Below are positions 18,214 through 28,275 of a stretch of DNA of 59,925 bases, in pieces. A program made the position numbers and the translations under genes. The DNA lies in the NCBI RefSeq assembly GCF_002953255.1, contig NZ_CP026498.1:4641144-4701068 (forward strand), given 5' to 3'. Numbering within the stretch: the stretch's first letter is position 1; every line of letters begins with the position of its first letter. The stretch is from Streptomyces sp. CB01881 (lineage in GTDB: Bacteria; Actinomycetota; Actinomycetes; Streptomycetales; Streptomycetaceae). The notes beneath the pieces are model-generated. The model was given only the letters and a program-made list of their open reading frames with translations. It did no database searches and was not told the origin of the DNA.

Positions 18214-19668
18214 TTACTTCCTCTTCCGCTTCTCCCGCACCCGCACCGAGATCGAGATCGGCGTGCCGACGAAGCCGAACTCCTCACGGAGCCGACGCTC
18301 GACGAAGCGGCGGTAGCCGGCCTCCAGGAAGCCCGAGGCGAACAGCACGAAACGCGGCGGCCGGGTGCCCGCCTGGGTGCCGAACAGGATGCGCGGCTGC
18401 TTGCCGCCCCGGATCGGGTGCGGGTGGGCGGCGACCAGCTCGCCGAGGAAGGCGTTCAGCCGGGCGGTCGGGATACGGGTCTCCCAGCCGGCCAGTGCGG
18501 TCTCGATCGCCGGGACGAGCTTCTCCATGTGCCGGCCGGTGAGGGCCGACACGTTGACCCGCGGGGCCCACTGCACCTGGACGAGATCGCGCTCGATCTC
18601 GCGCTCCAGGTAGTAGCGGCGCTCCTCGTCCAGCTGGTCCCACTTGTTGTAGGCGACCACGACGGCGCGACCGGCCTCGACGGCCATCGAGATGATCCGG
18701 GTGTCCTGCTCGGCCAGGGTCTCGCTGGCGTCGATCAGGACGACCGCGACCTCGGCCTTCTCCAGCGCGGAGGAGGTGCGCAGCGAGGCGTAGAAGTCGG
18801 CGCCGGCGGTCAGGTGGACCCGGCGGCGGATACCGGCGGTGTCCACGAACTTCCAGGTCTTGCCGCCGAGTTCGATCATCTCGTCGACCGGGTCGCGGGT
18901 GGTGCCGGCCAGCTCGTTGACGACCACCCGCTCCTCACCGGCGACCTTGTTGAGCAGGCTGGACTTGCCGACGTTCGGGCGGCCGATCAGCGCGACGCGG
19001 CGGGGGCCGCCGGGGGCGGCGTCGCCGAAGGTCTGCGGCGGGGCCTCGGGGAGTGCGGCCATCACGGCGTCGAGCAGGTCACCGGAGCCGCGGCCGTGCA
19101 GGGCCGAGACGGGGTACGGCTCGCCGAGGCCGAGGGACCAGAGGTAGGCGGCCTCGGCCTCGGTGGACGGGCCGTCGACCTTGTTGGCGCAGAGCACGGT
19201 CGGCTTGCCGGCCCGGCGGATGATCTTGATCAGGGCCTCGTCGGTGTCCGTGGCGCCCACCTTGGCGTCGACCACGAACAGCACCGCGTCGGCGGTCTCG
19301 ATGCCCAGCTCGGCCTGGGCGGCCACCATGGCGTCGATGCCGAGGACGTCGATCTCCCAGCCGCCGGTGTCGACCACCTTGAAGCGGCGGCCGTTCCAGG
19401 CGGCCTCGTAGCTGACGCGGTCGCGGGTGACGCCCGGCTTGTCCTCGACGACGGCCTCACGGCGGCCGATGATGCGGTTGACCAGGGTGGACTTGCCGAC
19501 GTTCGGGCGGCCGACGACGGCCAGCACCGGCAGCGGTCCGTGGCTGCCGTCGCCGAGGCCGTCGACGTCCTCGGGGTCGAACCCCTCCTCGGCGGCGAGC
19601 GCCATGAACTCGGCGTACTCGGAGGCGTCCAGCTCACCGTGTCCGGCGGCGGAGTGCTCTGCGGTCAT
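18214..19668 (-). CDS. der: Ribosome-assembly GTPase Der (EngA)
   Basis: A 484-residue essential GTPase for 50S subunit maturation. It has two G domains, each with a GRPNVGKS P-loop (about residues 50-215 and 225-395), DTGGW and DTAGI switch II motifs, and NKVD / NKWD specificity motifs. A C-terminal KH-like domain follows ([15 protein letters not shown] end). ATG 19668 is chosen; the frame runs left to 19824 but those residues are not conserved. The acidic N-terminal 40 residues are an actinobacterial extension. It is downstream of cmk in the same orientation with a 170-bp gap. Confidence 0.97.
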   Translation of the reverse strand: MTAEHSAAGHGELDASEYAEFMALAAEEGFDPEDVDGLGDGSHGPLPVLAVVGRPNVGKSTLVNRIIGRREAVVEDKPGVTRDRVSYEAAWNGRRFKVVDTGGWEIDVLGIDAMVAAQAELGIETADAVLFVVDAKVGATDTDEALIKIIRRAGKPTVLCANKVDGPSTEAEAAYLWSLGLGEPYPVSALHGRGSGDLLDAVMAALPEAPPQTFGDAAPGGPRRVALIGRPNVGKSSLLNKVAGEERVVVNELAGTTRDPVDEMIELGGKTWKFVDTAGIRRRVHLTAGADFYASLRTSSALEKAEVAVVLIDASETLAEQDTRIISMAVEAGRAVVVAYNKWDQLDEERRYYLEREIERDLVQVQWAPRVNVSALTGRHMEKLVPAIETALAGWETRIPTARLNAFLGELVAAHPHPIRGGKQPRILFGTQAGTRPPRFVLFASGFLEAGYRRFVERRLREEFGFVGTPISISVRVREKRKRK

Positions 19669-19837
19669 GTTCGTGTTTTCCGTTTCCCGGCCCGGCCCTT
19701 CCCAGGGGCGCGCCGTGCGTACCTGCCCCACCGGGGCAGCGCGAGTGGTTCCGGGATACCGCCACGGCACCCGGTTCGTTCGGTGGTCAAGCAGCGATCG
19801 GGCCGGGCGGGCCCGATCGGACAACGACGGCGGCCGG

Positions 19838-20551
19838 TCAGACCGCCGAGAGCTCCGCCCGCTCCTCCACCAGCGCGGTGATCGTGCCGATCACCTGCTC
19901 CAGGGTGAGCTCGCTGGTGTCCACCAGCACCGCGTCCGCGGCCTGGGTGAGCGGGGCGGTCTTGCGCGAGGAGTCGGCCGCGTCCCGGCGGGCCAGGTCG
20001 GCCGCCATCGCGGTGATGGTCGCCTCGTCGACCCCCTTGGCACGCAGCTCGGCCGCCCGGCGCTCGGCGCGGGCCACCTCGGAGGCGGTCAGGAAGATCT
20101 TGACGGTGGCGTCCGGGAACACCACGCTGCCCATGTCCCGGCCCTCGGCGACGATGCCGCGCTCGGCGACCTCGGCGCAGCCACGCTGCAACTCCACCAG
20201 CCGGGAGCGCACCGCCGGCACCGCGGAGACGGCGCTGACCTGCGCGGTCACCTCGGGGCCGCGGATCGGGCCGGACACGTCCTGCCCGTCGACGGTGATG
20301 GTCGGGCCGTCCGCGTCGGTACCGGAGACGATCACCGGCTTGCCACAGGCGACGGCCACGGCCTCGGGGTCGTCGACGTCGACGTCGTTGGCCAGCATCC
20401 ACCAGGTCATCGCCCGGTACATCGCACCGGTGTCCAGGAAGCTGAGCCCGAGCCGGGCGGCGACCGCACGGGAGACGGTCGACTTGCCGGAGCCGGAGGG
20501 TCCGTCGATGGCGACGACGACCGGGGCGTGCGCTCGGTCGGCAGTGTCCAC
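19838..20551 (-). CDS. cmk: Cytidylate kinase
   Basis: A 237-residue kinase that phosphorylates CMP/dCMP to the diphosphate in the cytoplasm. The P-loop is [11 protein letters not shown]; the CMP-binding segment LDTGAMYRA, the [12 protein letters not shown] motif and the lid RRDAADSSR are all present. Length and order match bacterial Cmk. It starts at GTG 20551 with GAGAGG upstream. It lies upstream of der on the same strand. In the Streptomyces arrangement I recall, a lysophospholipid acyltransferase gene separates these two; here none is present. Confidence 0.97.
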   Translation of the reverse strand: MDTADRAHAPVVVAIDGPSGSGKSTVSRAVAARLGLSFLDTGAMYRAMTWWMLANDVDVDDPEAVAVACGKPVIVSGTDADGPTITVDGQDVSGPIRGPEVTAQVSAVSAVPAVRSRLVELQRGCAEVAERGIVAEGRDMGSVVFPDATVKIFLTASEVARAERRAAELRAKGVDEATITAMAADLARRDAADSSRKTAPLTQAADAVLVDTSELTLEQVIGTITALVEERAELSAV

Positions 20552-20686
20552 GGGGCGAACCTCTCTCTGAATCCTGGTCCCGGCACCTGCGCGGCGTGAA
20601 TCGGCGCAGCGCGAGAAACGGGGAATGTCTCCCTCAAGGTTAATGGACCGCCGCCAGACCCCGACCCGCCCGCCCTCCGGAGCCGC

Positions 20687-22080
20687 TCAGGCCCCGGTGG
20701 GCGGCCCCGACCAGCTTCCTCGCCCGCTGTGGATCGCCGCCAGCGCCCCGGCCGCCGCGGCCGTCAGCAGCTCGTCCTGCCACGGGGTCAGCGGCGTCCC
20801 GCCCAGCTGCCGCCGGTGGCCGGCCAGCGCCTCCAGGGCGGCCGCCGACGCGACGGCGTTCTGCAGGACGGCGGCCCGGACCACCGGCAGCAGGGCGGCG
20901 GCCTCGGCCCCGTACGTGCCGAGCAGCCGACCGAGCGCCACGTTGCAGAGGGCCGTGCGGAAACGTTCATGGAGGAAGTCCGGTACTCGCCTGTCCCCGA
21001 GGTGGGCCAGTGCGAGAGCCTCCCGCCCGCCCTCGTACGGCAGGGAACCGGGCCGCATGCTCACGGCCAGCCGGTCGGCGTACGGGGCCGCTGCCGAGCC
21101 CGCCTCCGTGATCAGCCGCAGCGCGCGCTCGCGCACGTGCCAGGAGGGGTGGTCGAGACAGTTGGCGACCAACACGTACAGCTCCGCGAGCGGGGCCCGG
21201 CGGTCGACCACCGCGCGTTCCGCGACATCCAGGCTCCACGGGCCGCGGACACCCGCCGCGGCTCCCGGCAACGCGTCGATATGGGCGAGGCGCTCAACAG
21301 AGTCACCGGCGAGCGCCTCGCCGATCAACCCGTCGAGCTGTGGTGCACCGAGCTGTGGCGCGCCGACTCCGACTCCCGCCCCAGCTCCGGCCCCGGCTCC
21401 AGCTCCAGCTCCAGCTCCAGCCCCGGTCCCGGTTCCCGTCCCGGGGCGCAGCCGCACCCGAGCACCCTCCGCCGCTGGCCGCACCGCCGCCTCGCGGTGC
21501 CCGAGCCACTGCCCGAACCAGCCGTACCACCCGTCCACGGCGAGACCGTCGGGGGTCACCTCACCGCTTGCCGACCCGGACCCCGCCACCGCCGCCACCG
21601 CCGCCCCTTCGACCGGCACGGGCGCCGGCGCCCCGAGTGCCGTCAACTGGGCGCACAGCTCCACCGGGTCCCCCTCACGCTCGGCCTGGGCCCGCAGGGC
21701 GCCGGGCGTCTCCTGATCGTCCGCGCCGAGCGCCCGCAGCAACGGCGGGACGAGCCCCCGGACCTCCGGTCCGCGTCACCGGCCAGTCGGGCGACCTCGG
21801 GCACCACCGGCGCCAGAAGGGCCCGGCCGCCCTGGTCCCAGATCGGCCACCAGTAGGCCGCCGGCCGCTCGGTGAGCTCGGTGAGCAGGCGCAGCGCGTC
21901 CCGGCGGGACCGGCCGCTCGGCGCCCGCAGCATCCGGATCAGCACCGGCAGGGCCTCCGGCACCAGGGCGCCGCCCCGCACCGGATCCCTCAGGTCGGTA
22001 CAGAGCCGGGCCCCCGCACGCCGCAGCGCCCATGCGTCCTCCTGCGTCGACGCCGCCACCACTGCATCGCCCGTCCCCAT
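20687..22080 (-). pseudogene. HEAT-repeat protein, broken by a frameshift
   Basis: Reading from ATG 22080 (GGGGGTG upstream), the first ~105 residues are helical HEAT/armadillo-like (ALPVLIRMLRAPSGRSRR, LLTELTERPAAYWWP). At about 21769 the frame degenerates. A different frame continues with PEVRGLVPPLLRALGADD and runs as a normal helical-repeat protein (LALAHLGDRRVPDF, LGRLLGTYGAEAAALLP) to the stop at 20687. Adding one C where the minus strand reads GGACCGGAGG restores a continuous protein of about 464 residues. An unusual Gly-Ala dipeptide tract lies at 21345-21450. Either a true pseudogene or a 1-nt sequencing deletion in a C run. Role unknown; located between cmk and tyrA. Confidence 0.8.
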
Positions 22081-22224
22081 ACCGCACCCCCGTCTGTCAC
22101 CCGGCCCGGCCCGGCCCAGTCCGCTGCAGCCGTCGGCCGCGCCGGCCCAAACCGCCTCCACCGAAACGGGTTCAGCCGGACGGGAAGTCCACCGGAGCCT
22201 CCGAGCTCCCCGGTACCGCCCGGC

Positions 22225-23310
22225 TCAGTCCCGGACGCTCCACCCGCTCGCCCGCAGCGCCGCCGTCAGCGGCTTCACCGCCGCCGGGGCGACCGACAGC
22301 TGGACGAAGCCGACCTGCTGGCCGGTCGAGTGCTCGATGTCGACGTCCTCGATGTTGACGCCCGCCGCACCGACCTCCCCGAAGAGGCGGCCCAGCTCGC
22401 CCGGCTGGTCGCCGAGCACCACGGCCACCGTCTCGTACCGGGTGGGCGGCGCGCCGTGCTTGCCGGGGATGCGGGCCTGGCCGGTGTTGCCGCGGCGCAT
22501 CACGGCCTCGATCCCGGCCGCGCCGGCCTGGCGTTCGCCCTCCTCGGCGGCCTGGAGCGCGCGCAGTGCGGTGACGGTGTCGCCGAGGTCGGCGGCGACC
22601 TCCTCCAGGATGTCGGCGACCGCACCGGCGTTGGCGGAGAGGATGTCCACCCACATGCCGGGGTTGGAGGCCGCGATCCGGGTGACGTCCCGGACACCCT
22701 GGCCGGAGAGCCTTATGGCCGTCTCGTCGGCGTTCTCCAGGCGGGCGGCGACCAGCGAGGAGACCAGTTGCGGAGCGTGCGAGACCAGCGCGACGGCGCG
22801 GTCGTGCGCGGCGGCGTCCATCACGATCGGCATCGCGCCGCAGAGGGCGACGAGCTCCAGGACGGCGTTGAGCGTCTCGGTGTCGGTGTCGGCGGTGGGG
22901 GTGAGCACCCAGGGCCGGCCCTCGAACAGGTCCGCACGGGCGGCCAGCGGGCCCGAACGCTCGCGCCCGGCCATCGGGTGGCTGCCGATGTAGTGCACGG
23001 TGTCGCAGCCCAGGGCGGCCACCTCGGCGCGCGGGCCGTCCTTCACGCTGGCGACGTCCGTGTACCAGCGGGCCAGGCCGCGCCGCTGGCAGTCGGAGAG
23101 CACCTTGCCGACGAGCGCGGGCGGTACGGCGATGATCGCCAGGTCCACCGGTCCGTCGGCGGGTTCGGTGGTGCCGGCGCCGAGCGAGGCGGCGGTGCGG
23201 GCCGCGTCCGGGTCGCTGTCCTCCAGATGGACGGTCAGCCCGCGACCCGTCAGGGCGAGCGCGGCGGACGTGCCGATGAGTCCGGTACCGACGACGACGG
23301 CAGTGCGCAT
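22225..23310 (-). CDS. tyrA: Prephenate dehydrogenase
   Basis: A 361-residue NAD-dependent enzyme that converts prephenate to 4-hydroxyphenylpyruvate in tyrosine synthesis. The N-terminal Rossmann motif is VVVGTGLIGTSAALAL; catalytic-domain signatures YIGSHPMAGRERSG and SHAPQLVSSLVA follow. A C-terminal ACT domain (about 285-361: VAVVLGDQPGELGRLF, VNIEDVDIEH) would allow feedback control by tyrosine. ATG 23310 is used; GAGGAG is about 13 nt upstream, somewhat far. The frame extends left to 23493 without support. Confidence 0.95.
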   Translation of the reverse strand: MRTAVVVGTGLIGTSAALALTGRGLTVHLEDSDPDAARTAASLGAGTTEPADGPVDLAIIAVPPALVGKVLSDCQRRGLARWYTDVASVKDGPRAEVAALGCDTVHYIGSHPMAGRERSGPLAARADLFEGRPWVLTPTADTDTETLNAVLELVALCGAMPIVMDAAAHDRAVALVSHAPQLVSSLVAARLENADETAIRLSGQGVRDVTRIAASNPGMWVDILSANAGAVADILEEVAADLGDTVTALRALQAAEEGERQAGAAGIEAVMRRGNTGQARIPGKHGAPPTRYETVAVVLGDQPGELGRLFGEVGAAGVNIEDVDIEHSTGQQVGFVQLSVAPAAVKPLTAALRASGWSVRD

Positions 23311-23596
23311 GGCGGGTTGGCTCTCCTCACGGGGCTGGCCTGGACGTGCCCGCCCATCCTCTCGCATCCCCACCACCCCCGTGGCCACGGCCGGCACCTC
23401 CCGCCCACCGACCGCAACCGCGCCGCCTCCATGCCCGTCCCCTCTCACACACCGCGGGCACAGGACCAGGCACAGACACGGGCCCGGACGCACGGGCGAA
23501 ATCCACGGACGCCCACGCCGAAGCGAGGCAGACTGACCGCGCGGGAGGCGGCAGCGCGCGAATCGGCGCGAGCGGCACGAACGAAGGGGTAGCCGG

Positions 23597-25858
23597 GTGA
23601 ACGATCAGCACAGCGCAGGCAGCAGGGAACGCTCCGACGGGCCGGCGGTACCGGCCCACCCGTCGGTGCTCGACTCCGTCGTGGTCTACGCCTCCGGGGC
23701 GGTCTGCCGCCGCCGGGCCCGGGTGGCCCTGCCACCGGGCGGGCGGCTCCGGCTGACCGGGCTGCCGCAGGTACTCGACGGACGGTCGTTGCGGGCCCGG
23801 GTGCTCGACGGCCCGCCCGGCACCGCGGTCACCGAGGCCCGGCTCGAACCGGTCGCCGAACTCCGTACCCCCGCCGAACTACCCGAGCTGCGGGCGCAGT
23901 TGGACGATGCCAGAGAGCACGAGTGCGCCGTCCGGGAGCGGCACCGGCTGGTCCTCACCGCCATCGCCGAGACCACCGCACTGCGCGCCGTACCGCCACA
24001 GCGCCGGCGCGACGAACCTCTGCGCCGGACGCCGGCCGACGCCTGGCTTGAGCTGGCCGAGTTCGTCGACGACCGCCTCGCCCGGCTCCACGGACGGGCC
24101 GGGGAGCTGACCCGGGAGCTCGAACTCGCCGAGCACGAGACCGAGGTGCTCACCGACCGGCTGGAGCGCTCGTCCACCGCCGGGCCGGTCCACCCCGTGG
24201 AGACTTCCGCGACCGTCCTGCTCACCCTCACCCCGCCCCACCTCGCCACCGACCCCGGCCCGGGCCCGGGCCCCGACTCCGACGCCCCTGCCGCCCCCAC
24301 CGACCCCGACGCCAACGCCAACGCCCCCGAGCTCGACATCGAGCTCGAATACGGTGTCCCCGCCGCCCGCTGGGTGCCCGCCTACCGCCTGTCGTACCGG
24401 CAGGGCTCGGGCACCGGGCAGCTGATGCTGCGCGCCTCCGTCGCCCAGAGAACCGGCGAGGACTGGACCGGTGTCCGCCTCGCGCTCTCCAGCGCCGACC
24501 TGGACCGGCGCACCGACCTGCCGCGGCTGCGCTCGCTGAGGATCGGCCGCAGCCAGCCGGCCCCGCCGCCCTCGGGCTGGCGCGAGCCCCCGGCGGGCCT
24601 CGCGGACCTCTTCGCCGGCTACGACGCGGCCGGTCCCCGCCCGGAGCCGCGCCGGCCGGTCCCGCTCCCGGTCGCGGTCGGCGCCGCCCCCGCCGCACCC
24701 CTGATGTCCCTCGCCGGCGGCACCCGCGCGGCCGACGAGGCCCCGGAATTCCTCGGCTACGGCGCCCCGCCACCGCAGCCCGGCAGCCCGATGCCGGCCC
24801 CGCCGATGCCCGCCCCGCCGAGCGCCCCGGCACCTGCCCCAGCCGCGGCACCGGCACCGGCCGCCCGCCGGGCCCGCGCCTCGCGCCCCTCCGCCGCGCC
24901 CGCCCGGGGCGCCCAGGCCGGCTACGCCGAGGGCACGGCCGGCGCGGGGGCAGGAGCACGGGCCGGAGGAGGAGGCGCAGGAGGTCTCACGGCGGACACG
25001 GACGGGGAGCGCCCGTTCGCTCCTCCGGCCCCCGACGCCGCGCTCCTTGACTACCCCGCGCTCGTCCTGGCCGGTCCGGAGGCGCCCGCCGCCCGCCGCG
25101 GCACCCTCGGCCCGCCCTCCGCCGGCCGGGCCGGTGAAGCCCCGTCCCCGGCGGCGAGCGCCGCCCGGGCCCTGATCGCCCTTCCGCTCCCCCGCCACGC
25201 CGTGCCGCCGCGCGTCTCGGCCGGCTCCTTCGACCACCGTTTCGACGCCGCCGCCCCCGCCGACATCCCCTCCGACGGCACCTGGCACACCGTCACGGTC
25301 GGCGAGATCCCGCTCTCCGTCCGCTCCGAGTACGTCACCGTCCCCTCCGTCGAGGAGAAGGTCTACGGCACGCTGGTGCTCGACAACCGAACGGCGCAGG
25401 CCGTCCTCGCCGGCCCGGTCGAGGTCACCGTCGACGACGAGTTCCTGCTCACCGCCGCGCTGCCCACGCTCGCGCCGGGCGGCACCCAACGGCTCGGCAC
25501 CGGCGTCACCGAGGGCATCGAGGTCGCGCGCCGCACCGAGCTGCACGAGTCCACGGCGGGCATGCTGAACAACAGCACCGTGCTCGACCACCGGGTGCAC
25601 GTGGAGCTGGTGAACCGGCTCGGGCGGGCCGCCACCGTGGAGGTCCGCGAACGCGTGCCGGTCGCCTCGGAGGCCGACATCCGGATCGAGGAGCGGGCCG
25701 CCTGGCACGCGCCCACCGTCCCGTCCCCGGAGTGCCCGCCCAGCACCCGGCTCTGGCGGGTCGACCTGCCACCGGGCGGCCGGGCCGAACTCGACGGCGG
25801 CTACCAGATCAGAATCCCGGCCGGAAAGGCCATCGTCGGCGGAAACCGGAGGAACTGA
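23597..25858 (+). CDS. DUF4139 (MuiA-like) protein, long form
   Basis: A 753-residue soluble protein. The N-terminal ~110 residues form a DUF4140-type domain (VVVYASGAVCRRRARVALPPG), followed by a coiled coil (RAGELTRELELAEHETEVL). Then comes the DUF4139 body with YGVPAARWVPAYRLSYRQG and QRTGEDWTGVRLALSSADL, a 200-residue Pro/Ala-rich insertion (about 340-500), and the C-terminal beta domain with SVRSEYVTVPSVEEKVYG and RVPVASEADIRI. Mucoidy-inhibitor-A-like proteins have no proven activity. GTG 23597 start. It is 3 bp before the second DUF4139 gene, so they form an operon. Confidence 0.85.
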   Translation: MNDQHSAGSRERSDGPAVPAHPSVLDSVVVYASGAVCRRRARVALPPGGRLRLTGLPQVLDGRSLRARVLDGPPGTAVTEARLEPVAELRTPAELPELRAQLDDAREHECAVRERHRLVLTAIAETTALRAVPPQRRRDEPLRRTPADAWLELAEFVDDRLARLHGRAGELTRELELAEHETEVLTDRLERSSTAGPVHPVETSATVLLTLTPPHLATDPGPGPGPDSDAPAAPTDPDANANAPELDIELEYGVPAARWVPAYRLSYRQGSGTGQLMLRASVAQRTGEDWTGVRLALSSADLDRRTDLPRLRSLRIGRSQPAPPPSGWREPPAGLADLFAGYDAAGPRPEPRRPVPLPVAVGAAPAAPLMSLAGGTRAADEAPEFLGYGAPPPQPGSPMPAPPMPAPPSAPAPAPAAAPAPAARRARASRPSAAPARGAQAGYAEGTAGAGAGARAGGGGAGGLTADTDGERPFAPPAPDAALLDYPALVLAGPEAPAARRGTLGPPSAGRAGEAPSPAASAARALIALPLPRHAVPPRVSAGSFDHRFDAAAPADIPSDGTWHTVTVGEIPLSVRSEYVTVPSVEEKVYGTLVLDNRTAQAVLAGPVEVTVDDEFLLTAALPTLAPGGTQRLGTGVTEGIEVARRTELHESTAGMLNNSTVLDHRVHVELVNRLGRAATVEVRERVPVASEADIRIEERAAWHAPTVPSPECPPSTRLWRVDLPPGGRAELDGGYQIRIPAGKAIVGGNRRN

Positions 25859-25861
25859 ACG

Positions 25862-27409
25862 ATGAGCAGCGAGACCATCCCCCTCCCGGTCACCGCCGTC
25901 ACCTGCCTGGAGGACCGCAGCCAGGTCGAGCGCACCGTCACCGTCCATCTCGCCGCCGGCGTCCAGCGCCTGCGGCTCGGCCCGATCACCGCGCTCGCCG
26001 TCGATCGCACCCTGCGCGCCGAGACGGGGGATCCCGCCGCCCGCGTCCTGGACGCCCGCATCGTGCGCGTCTGGACCCCGCGCGCCCCGCTGGCCCCCGG
26101 CCCGGACGACTCCGCGCTGCGCCACCGCGTCCACGAACTCGACGAACGGGCCCGCCGCGAGGACCAGCTGCACGACCGCCTCCAGGCCCGCCTCGCCCTG
26201 CTCGCCCAGCTCTCCGCCGACCTGCTGCGCGAGGTCGGCGAGGGTGCCGGCATCGGCGAGGTCGAACGGGCCCGCTGGACGCGCGAGCTCGACCGGGTGG
26301 ACGCCGAGCGCGAGCGTTACGGCGAGGAGCTGCGGGCCGTCCGCTCCCGGCTGCGCGACCTGGAGGAGCAACGCTCCCGGGCCAGGAACGCACTCGACCA
26401 AGCCGAGGAGGAGCCCGCCGAACTGGTCGCCCACCTCGACCTGACCGTCGAGGCGGCCACCGCCGGACCGGTCGTGCTGACCGTCGGTCACCTGGTGCCG
26501 TGTGCGGTCTGGCGGCCGTCCTACCGGGCGACCCTGGCCGACGGCTCGCTGCGCCTGGAGTCCGAGGCGGTGGTCTGGCAACGCACCGGCGAGGACTGGA
26601 CGGGCGCCCGGCTCACCCTCTCGACCGCCCGCTCCGCACTGGCCACCGCCCCGCCCTCGCTCACCGAGGACGTGCTGACGCTGCGCGAGCGCAGCGCCGA
26701 GGAGCGCCGCACGGTCGAGGTCGAGCTGCGCGAGGAGGCGATCAGCACGCTCGGCCCGTCCGAGGCGGTGCCTGGGGTGGACGACGGCGGCGAGGTCCGG
26801 GTGCTGCGCGCCCCCGCCCCGGCGACCGTGCCCTCGGACGGCCGGGCGCACCGGGTGCCGCTGGGCTCCTTCACGGTCCCGGCGGGCAGCGAGTACGCGT
26901 GCGCGCCGGAGCTGTCCCCGCTGATCACCCAGGTCGTCCGGTTCCGCAACGCGGCCGGGCACGCGCTGCTCGCCGGCCCCGTCGAGCTGGTCCGCGGCAG
27001 CGGCTTCACCGGCCGCGGCGAGCTGTCGTTCACGGCGGCGGGCGCCGACGCCGAGCTGGCGTTCGGCAGCTCGGACGGGTACCGGGTGGTGCGCGAGACC
27101 GAGGAGCGCCAGGCCACCGCCGGCCTCACCCAGCGCTCGGTGACCACCCGGACGGTGCGCCTGCACCTCTCCCGCTTCTCCGGCCCCGAGGAGCACGACG
27201 AGCAGCTGGTCACGGTCCGTGAACGGGTCCCGGTCTCCGAGGTGTCGGCGGTGGAGGTGCGGCTGCGCAAGGAGGACTGCTCCCCCGCCCCGGACGCCTT
27301 CGACTCCGAGGGCATCGTCCGCTGGGACCTGCCGCTCGGCCCGGGCGCCCGCCGGACGGTGACGCTGGTGTACGAGGTCTCCGCCTCCGCGAAGGTGGCC
27401 GGCCTGTGA
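25862..27409 (+). CDS. DUF4139 (MuiA-like) protein, short form
   Basis: A 515-residue paralogue of the preceding protein without the Pro/Ala insertion. It has an N-terminal strand domain (VTAVTCLEDRSQVERTVTV), a coiled coil around 90-185 (ELDRVDAERERYGEEL), the core VPCAVWRPSYRATL and QRTGEDWTGARLTLSTARS, and a C-terminal EYACAPELSPLITQVVRF and RERVPVSEVSAVEV. ATG 25862 has GGAGG 9 nt upstream. The 3-bp gap to the first gene and shared architecture suggest the two act as partners, perhaps a hetero-oligomer; that is inference. Confidence 0.85.
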   Translation: MSSETIPLPVTAVTCLEDRSQVERTVTVHLAAGVQRLRLGPITALAVDRTLRAETGDPAARVLDARIVRVWTPRAPLAPGPDDSALRHRVHELDERARREDQLHDRLQARLALLAQLSADLLREVGEGAGIGEVERARWTRELDRVDAERERYGEELRAVRSRLRDLEEQRSRARNALDQAEEEPAELVAHLDLTVEAATAGPVVLTVGHLVPCAVWRPSYRATLADGSLRLESEAVVWQRTGEDWTGARLTLSTARSALATAPPSLTEDVLTLRERSAEERRTVEVELREEAISTLGPSEAVPGVDDGGEVRVLRAPAPATVPSDGRAHRVPLGSFTVPAGSEYACAPELSPLITQVVRFRNAAGHALLAGPVELVRGSGFTGRGELSFTAAGADAELAFGSSDGYRVVRETEERQATAGLTQRSVTTRTVRLHLSRFSGPEEHDEQLVTVRERVPVSEVSAVEVRLRKEDCSPAPDAFDSEGIVRWDLPLGPGARRTVTLVYEVSASAKVAGL

Positions 27410-27703
27410 CCACGTCCGGGCCCTGCCACGGGCCGGCCCACGACATCGGCCGGCCCGTGGCGCGGCCCGCGACCCGCCGTCGTGACGTCGGCTCAGGTAC
27501 AACAGGAACTTGACCTCCTCCCCTGCGCCCGCGTGCCGGGGATTCCAACCCTCAGGGGCCGGACGCCCTCACCTCACAGCCGCCCGCCGACCCGGAACCA
27601 CCAGCGAAGGGACGGTGCACCGCCCGTCGGACCCGAAGCAGCTCCACGGGCCTGACATCCCGCCTGACACTCCGCCTGTCATCCCGCCGGCCCGGCGGCA
27701 TTC

Positions 27704-27788
27704 CCCCGCCCCGCAACATTCCCTGACCTGCAACATTCCCTGACCTGCAACGTTCTCTGACCTGCAACGTTCTCTGACCCGCAACGCC
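27704..27788. repeat. Five 17-bp tandem units
   Basis: Units of 17 bp with consensus CYCTGACCTGCAACRTT at 27704, 27721, 27738, 27755 and 27772; the outer two are degenerate. The array occupies part of the 457-bp non-coding gap (27410-27866) between the second DUF4139 gene and the DUF952 gene. Nothing else was recognised in that gap. Confidence 0.85.
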
Positions 27789-27866
27789 GACGGTCCGCTC
27801 TCCCCCGTACAGGGGATGCCCAGACCCCTGCCCCGGCCCGAGCCGGGGGTATCCACGGAGTACCAC

Positions 27867-28229
27867 ATGATCCTGCACCTCGCCCCCCTGGACGACTGGC
27901 TGGCCGACCCCGGCCGGCCGTACGCCACCGCCTCACTGCTCACCGACGGGTTCATCCACTGCTCGGCGGACGAGCAGACGGCGCTCGCGGTGGCCAACGC
28001 CTTCTTCGCCGACGCCCGCGAGCCGCTGATGGTGCTGCTGATCGAGGAGTCGCTGGTGGAGCCGATGGTCAAGTGGGAGGCCCCGCACGGCGCACCACCG
28101 CCCGGGGCCACGCCCGGGGTGCTGTTCCCGCACATCTACGGCCGGCTGAACCGGACCGCCGTGGTCGGCCTGGAGAAGGTCGAGCGCGGACCGGACGGCC
28201 ACTGGGCGGGCCTCTCCCCCTGGAGCTGA
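27867..28229 (+). CDS. DUF952 domain protein
   Basis: A 120-residue single-domain protein. The family pattern is clear: ILHLAPLDDWLA, then TDGFIHCSADEQ with the conserved His-Cys, LLIEESLVEPMVKWE in the middle, and FPHIYGRLNRTAVVG near the end. DUF952 proteins are small cytoplasmic proteins, some annotated as glutathione-transferase-like, without firm function. ATG 27867 has GGAG 7 nt upstream; the frame is open leftward to 27816. It stands alone between two tandem-repeat arrays. Confidence 0.9.
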   Translation: MILHLAPLDDWLADPGRPYATASLLTDGFIHCSADEQTALAVANAFFADAREPLMVLLIEESLVEPMVKWEAPHGAPPPGATPGVLFPHIYGRLNRTAVVGLEKVERGPDGHWAGLSPWS

Positions 28230-28275
28230 CCGGCACCCGGTCACAGTCGGCCCCGGCAACGCCGAACTCCCTTCA

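Noticed and set aside
23879..27502. 1207-residue minus-strand frame across the DUF4139 genes
   Set aside because: Antisense shadow of two well-supported plus-strand genes; Gly/Arg/Ala composition and no family motif.
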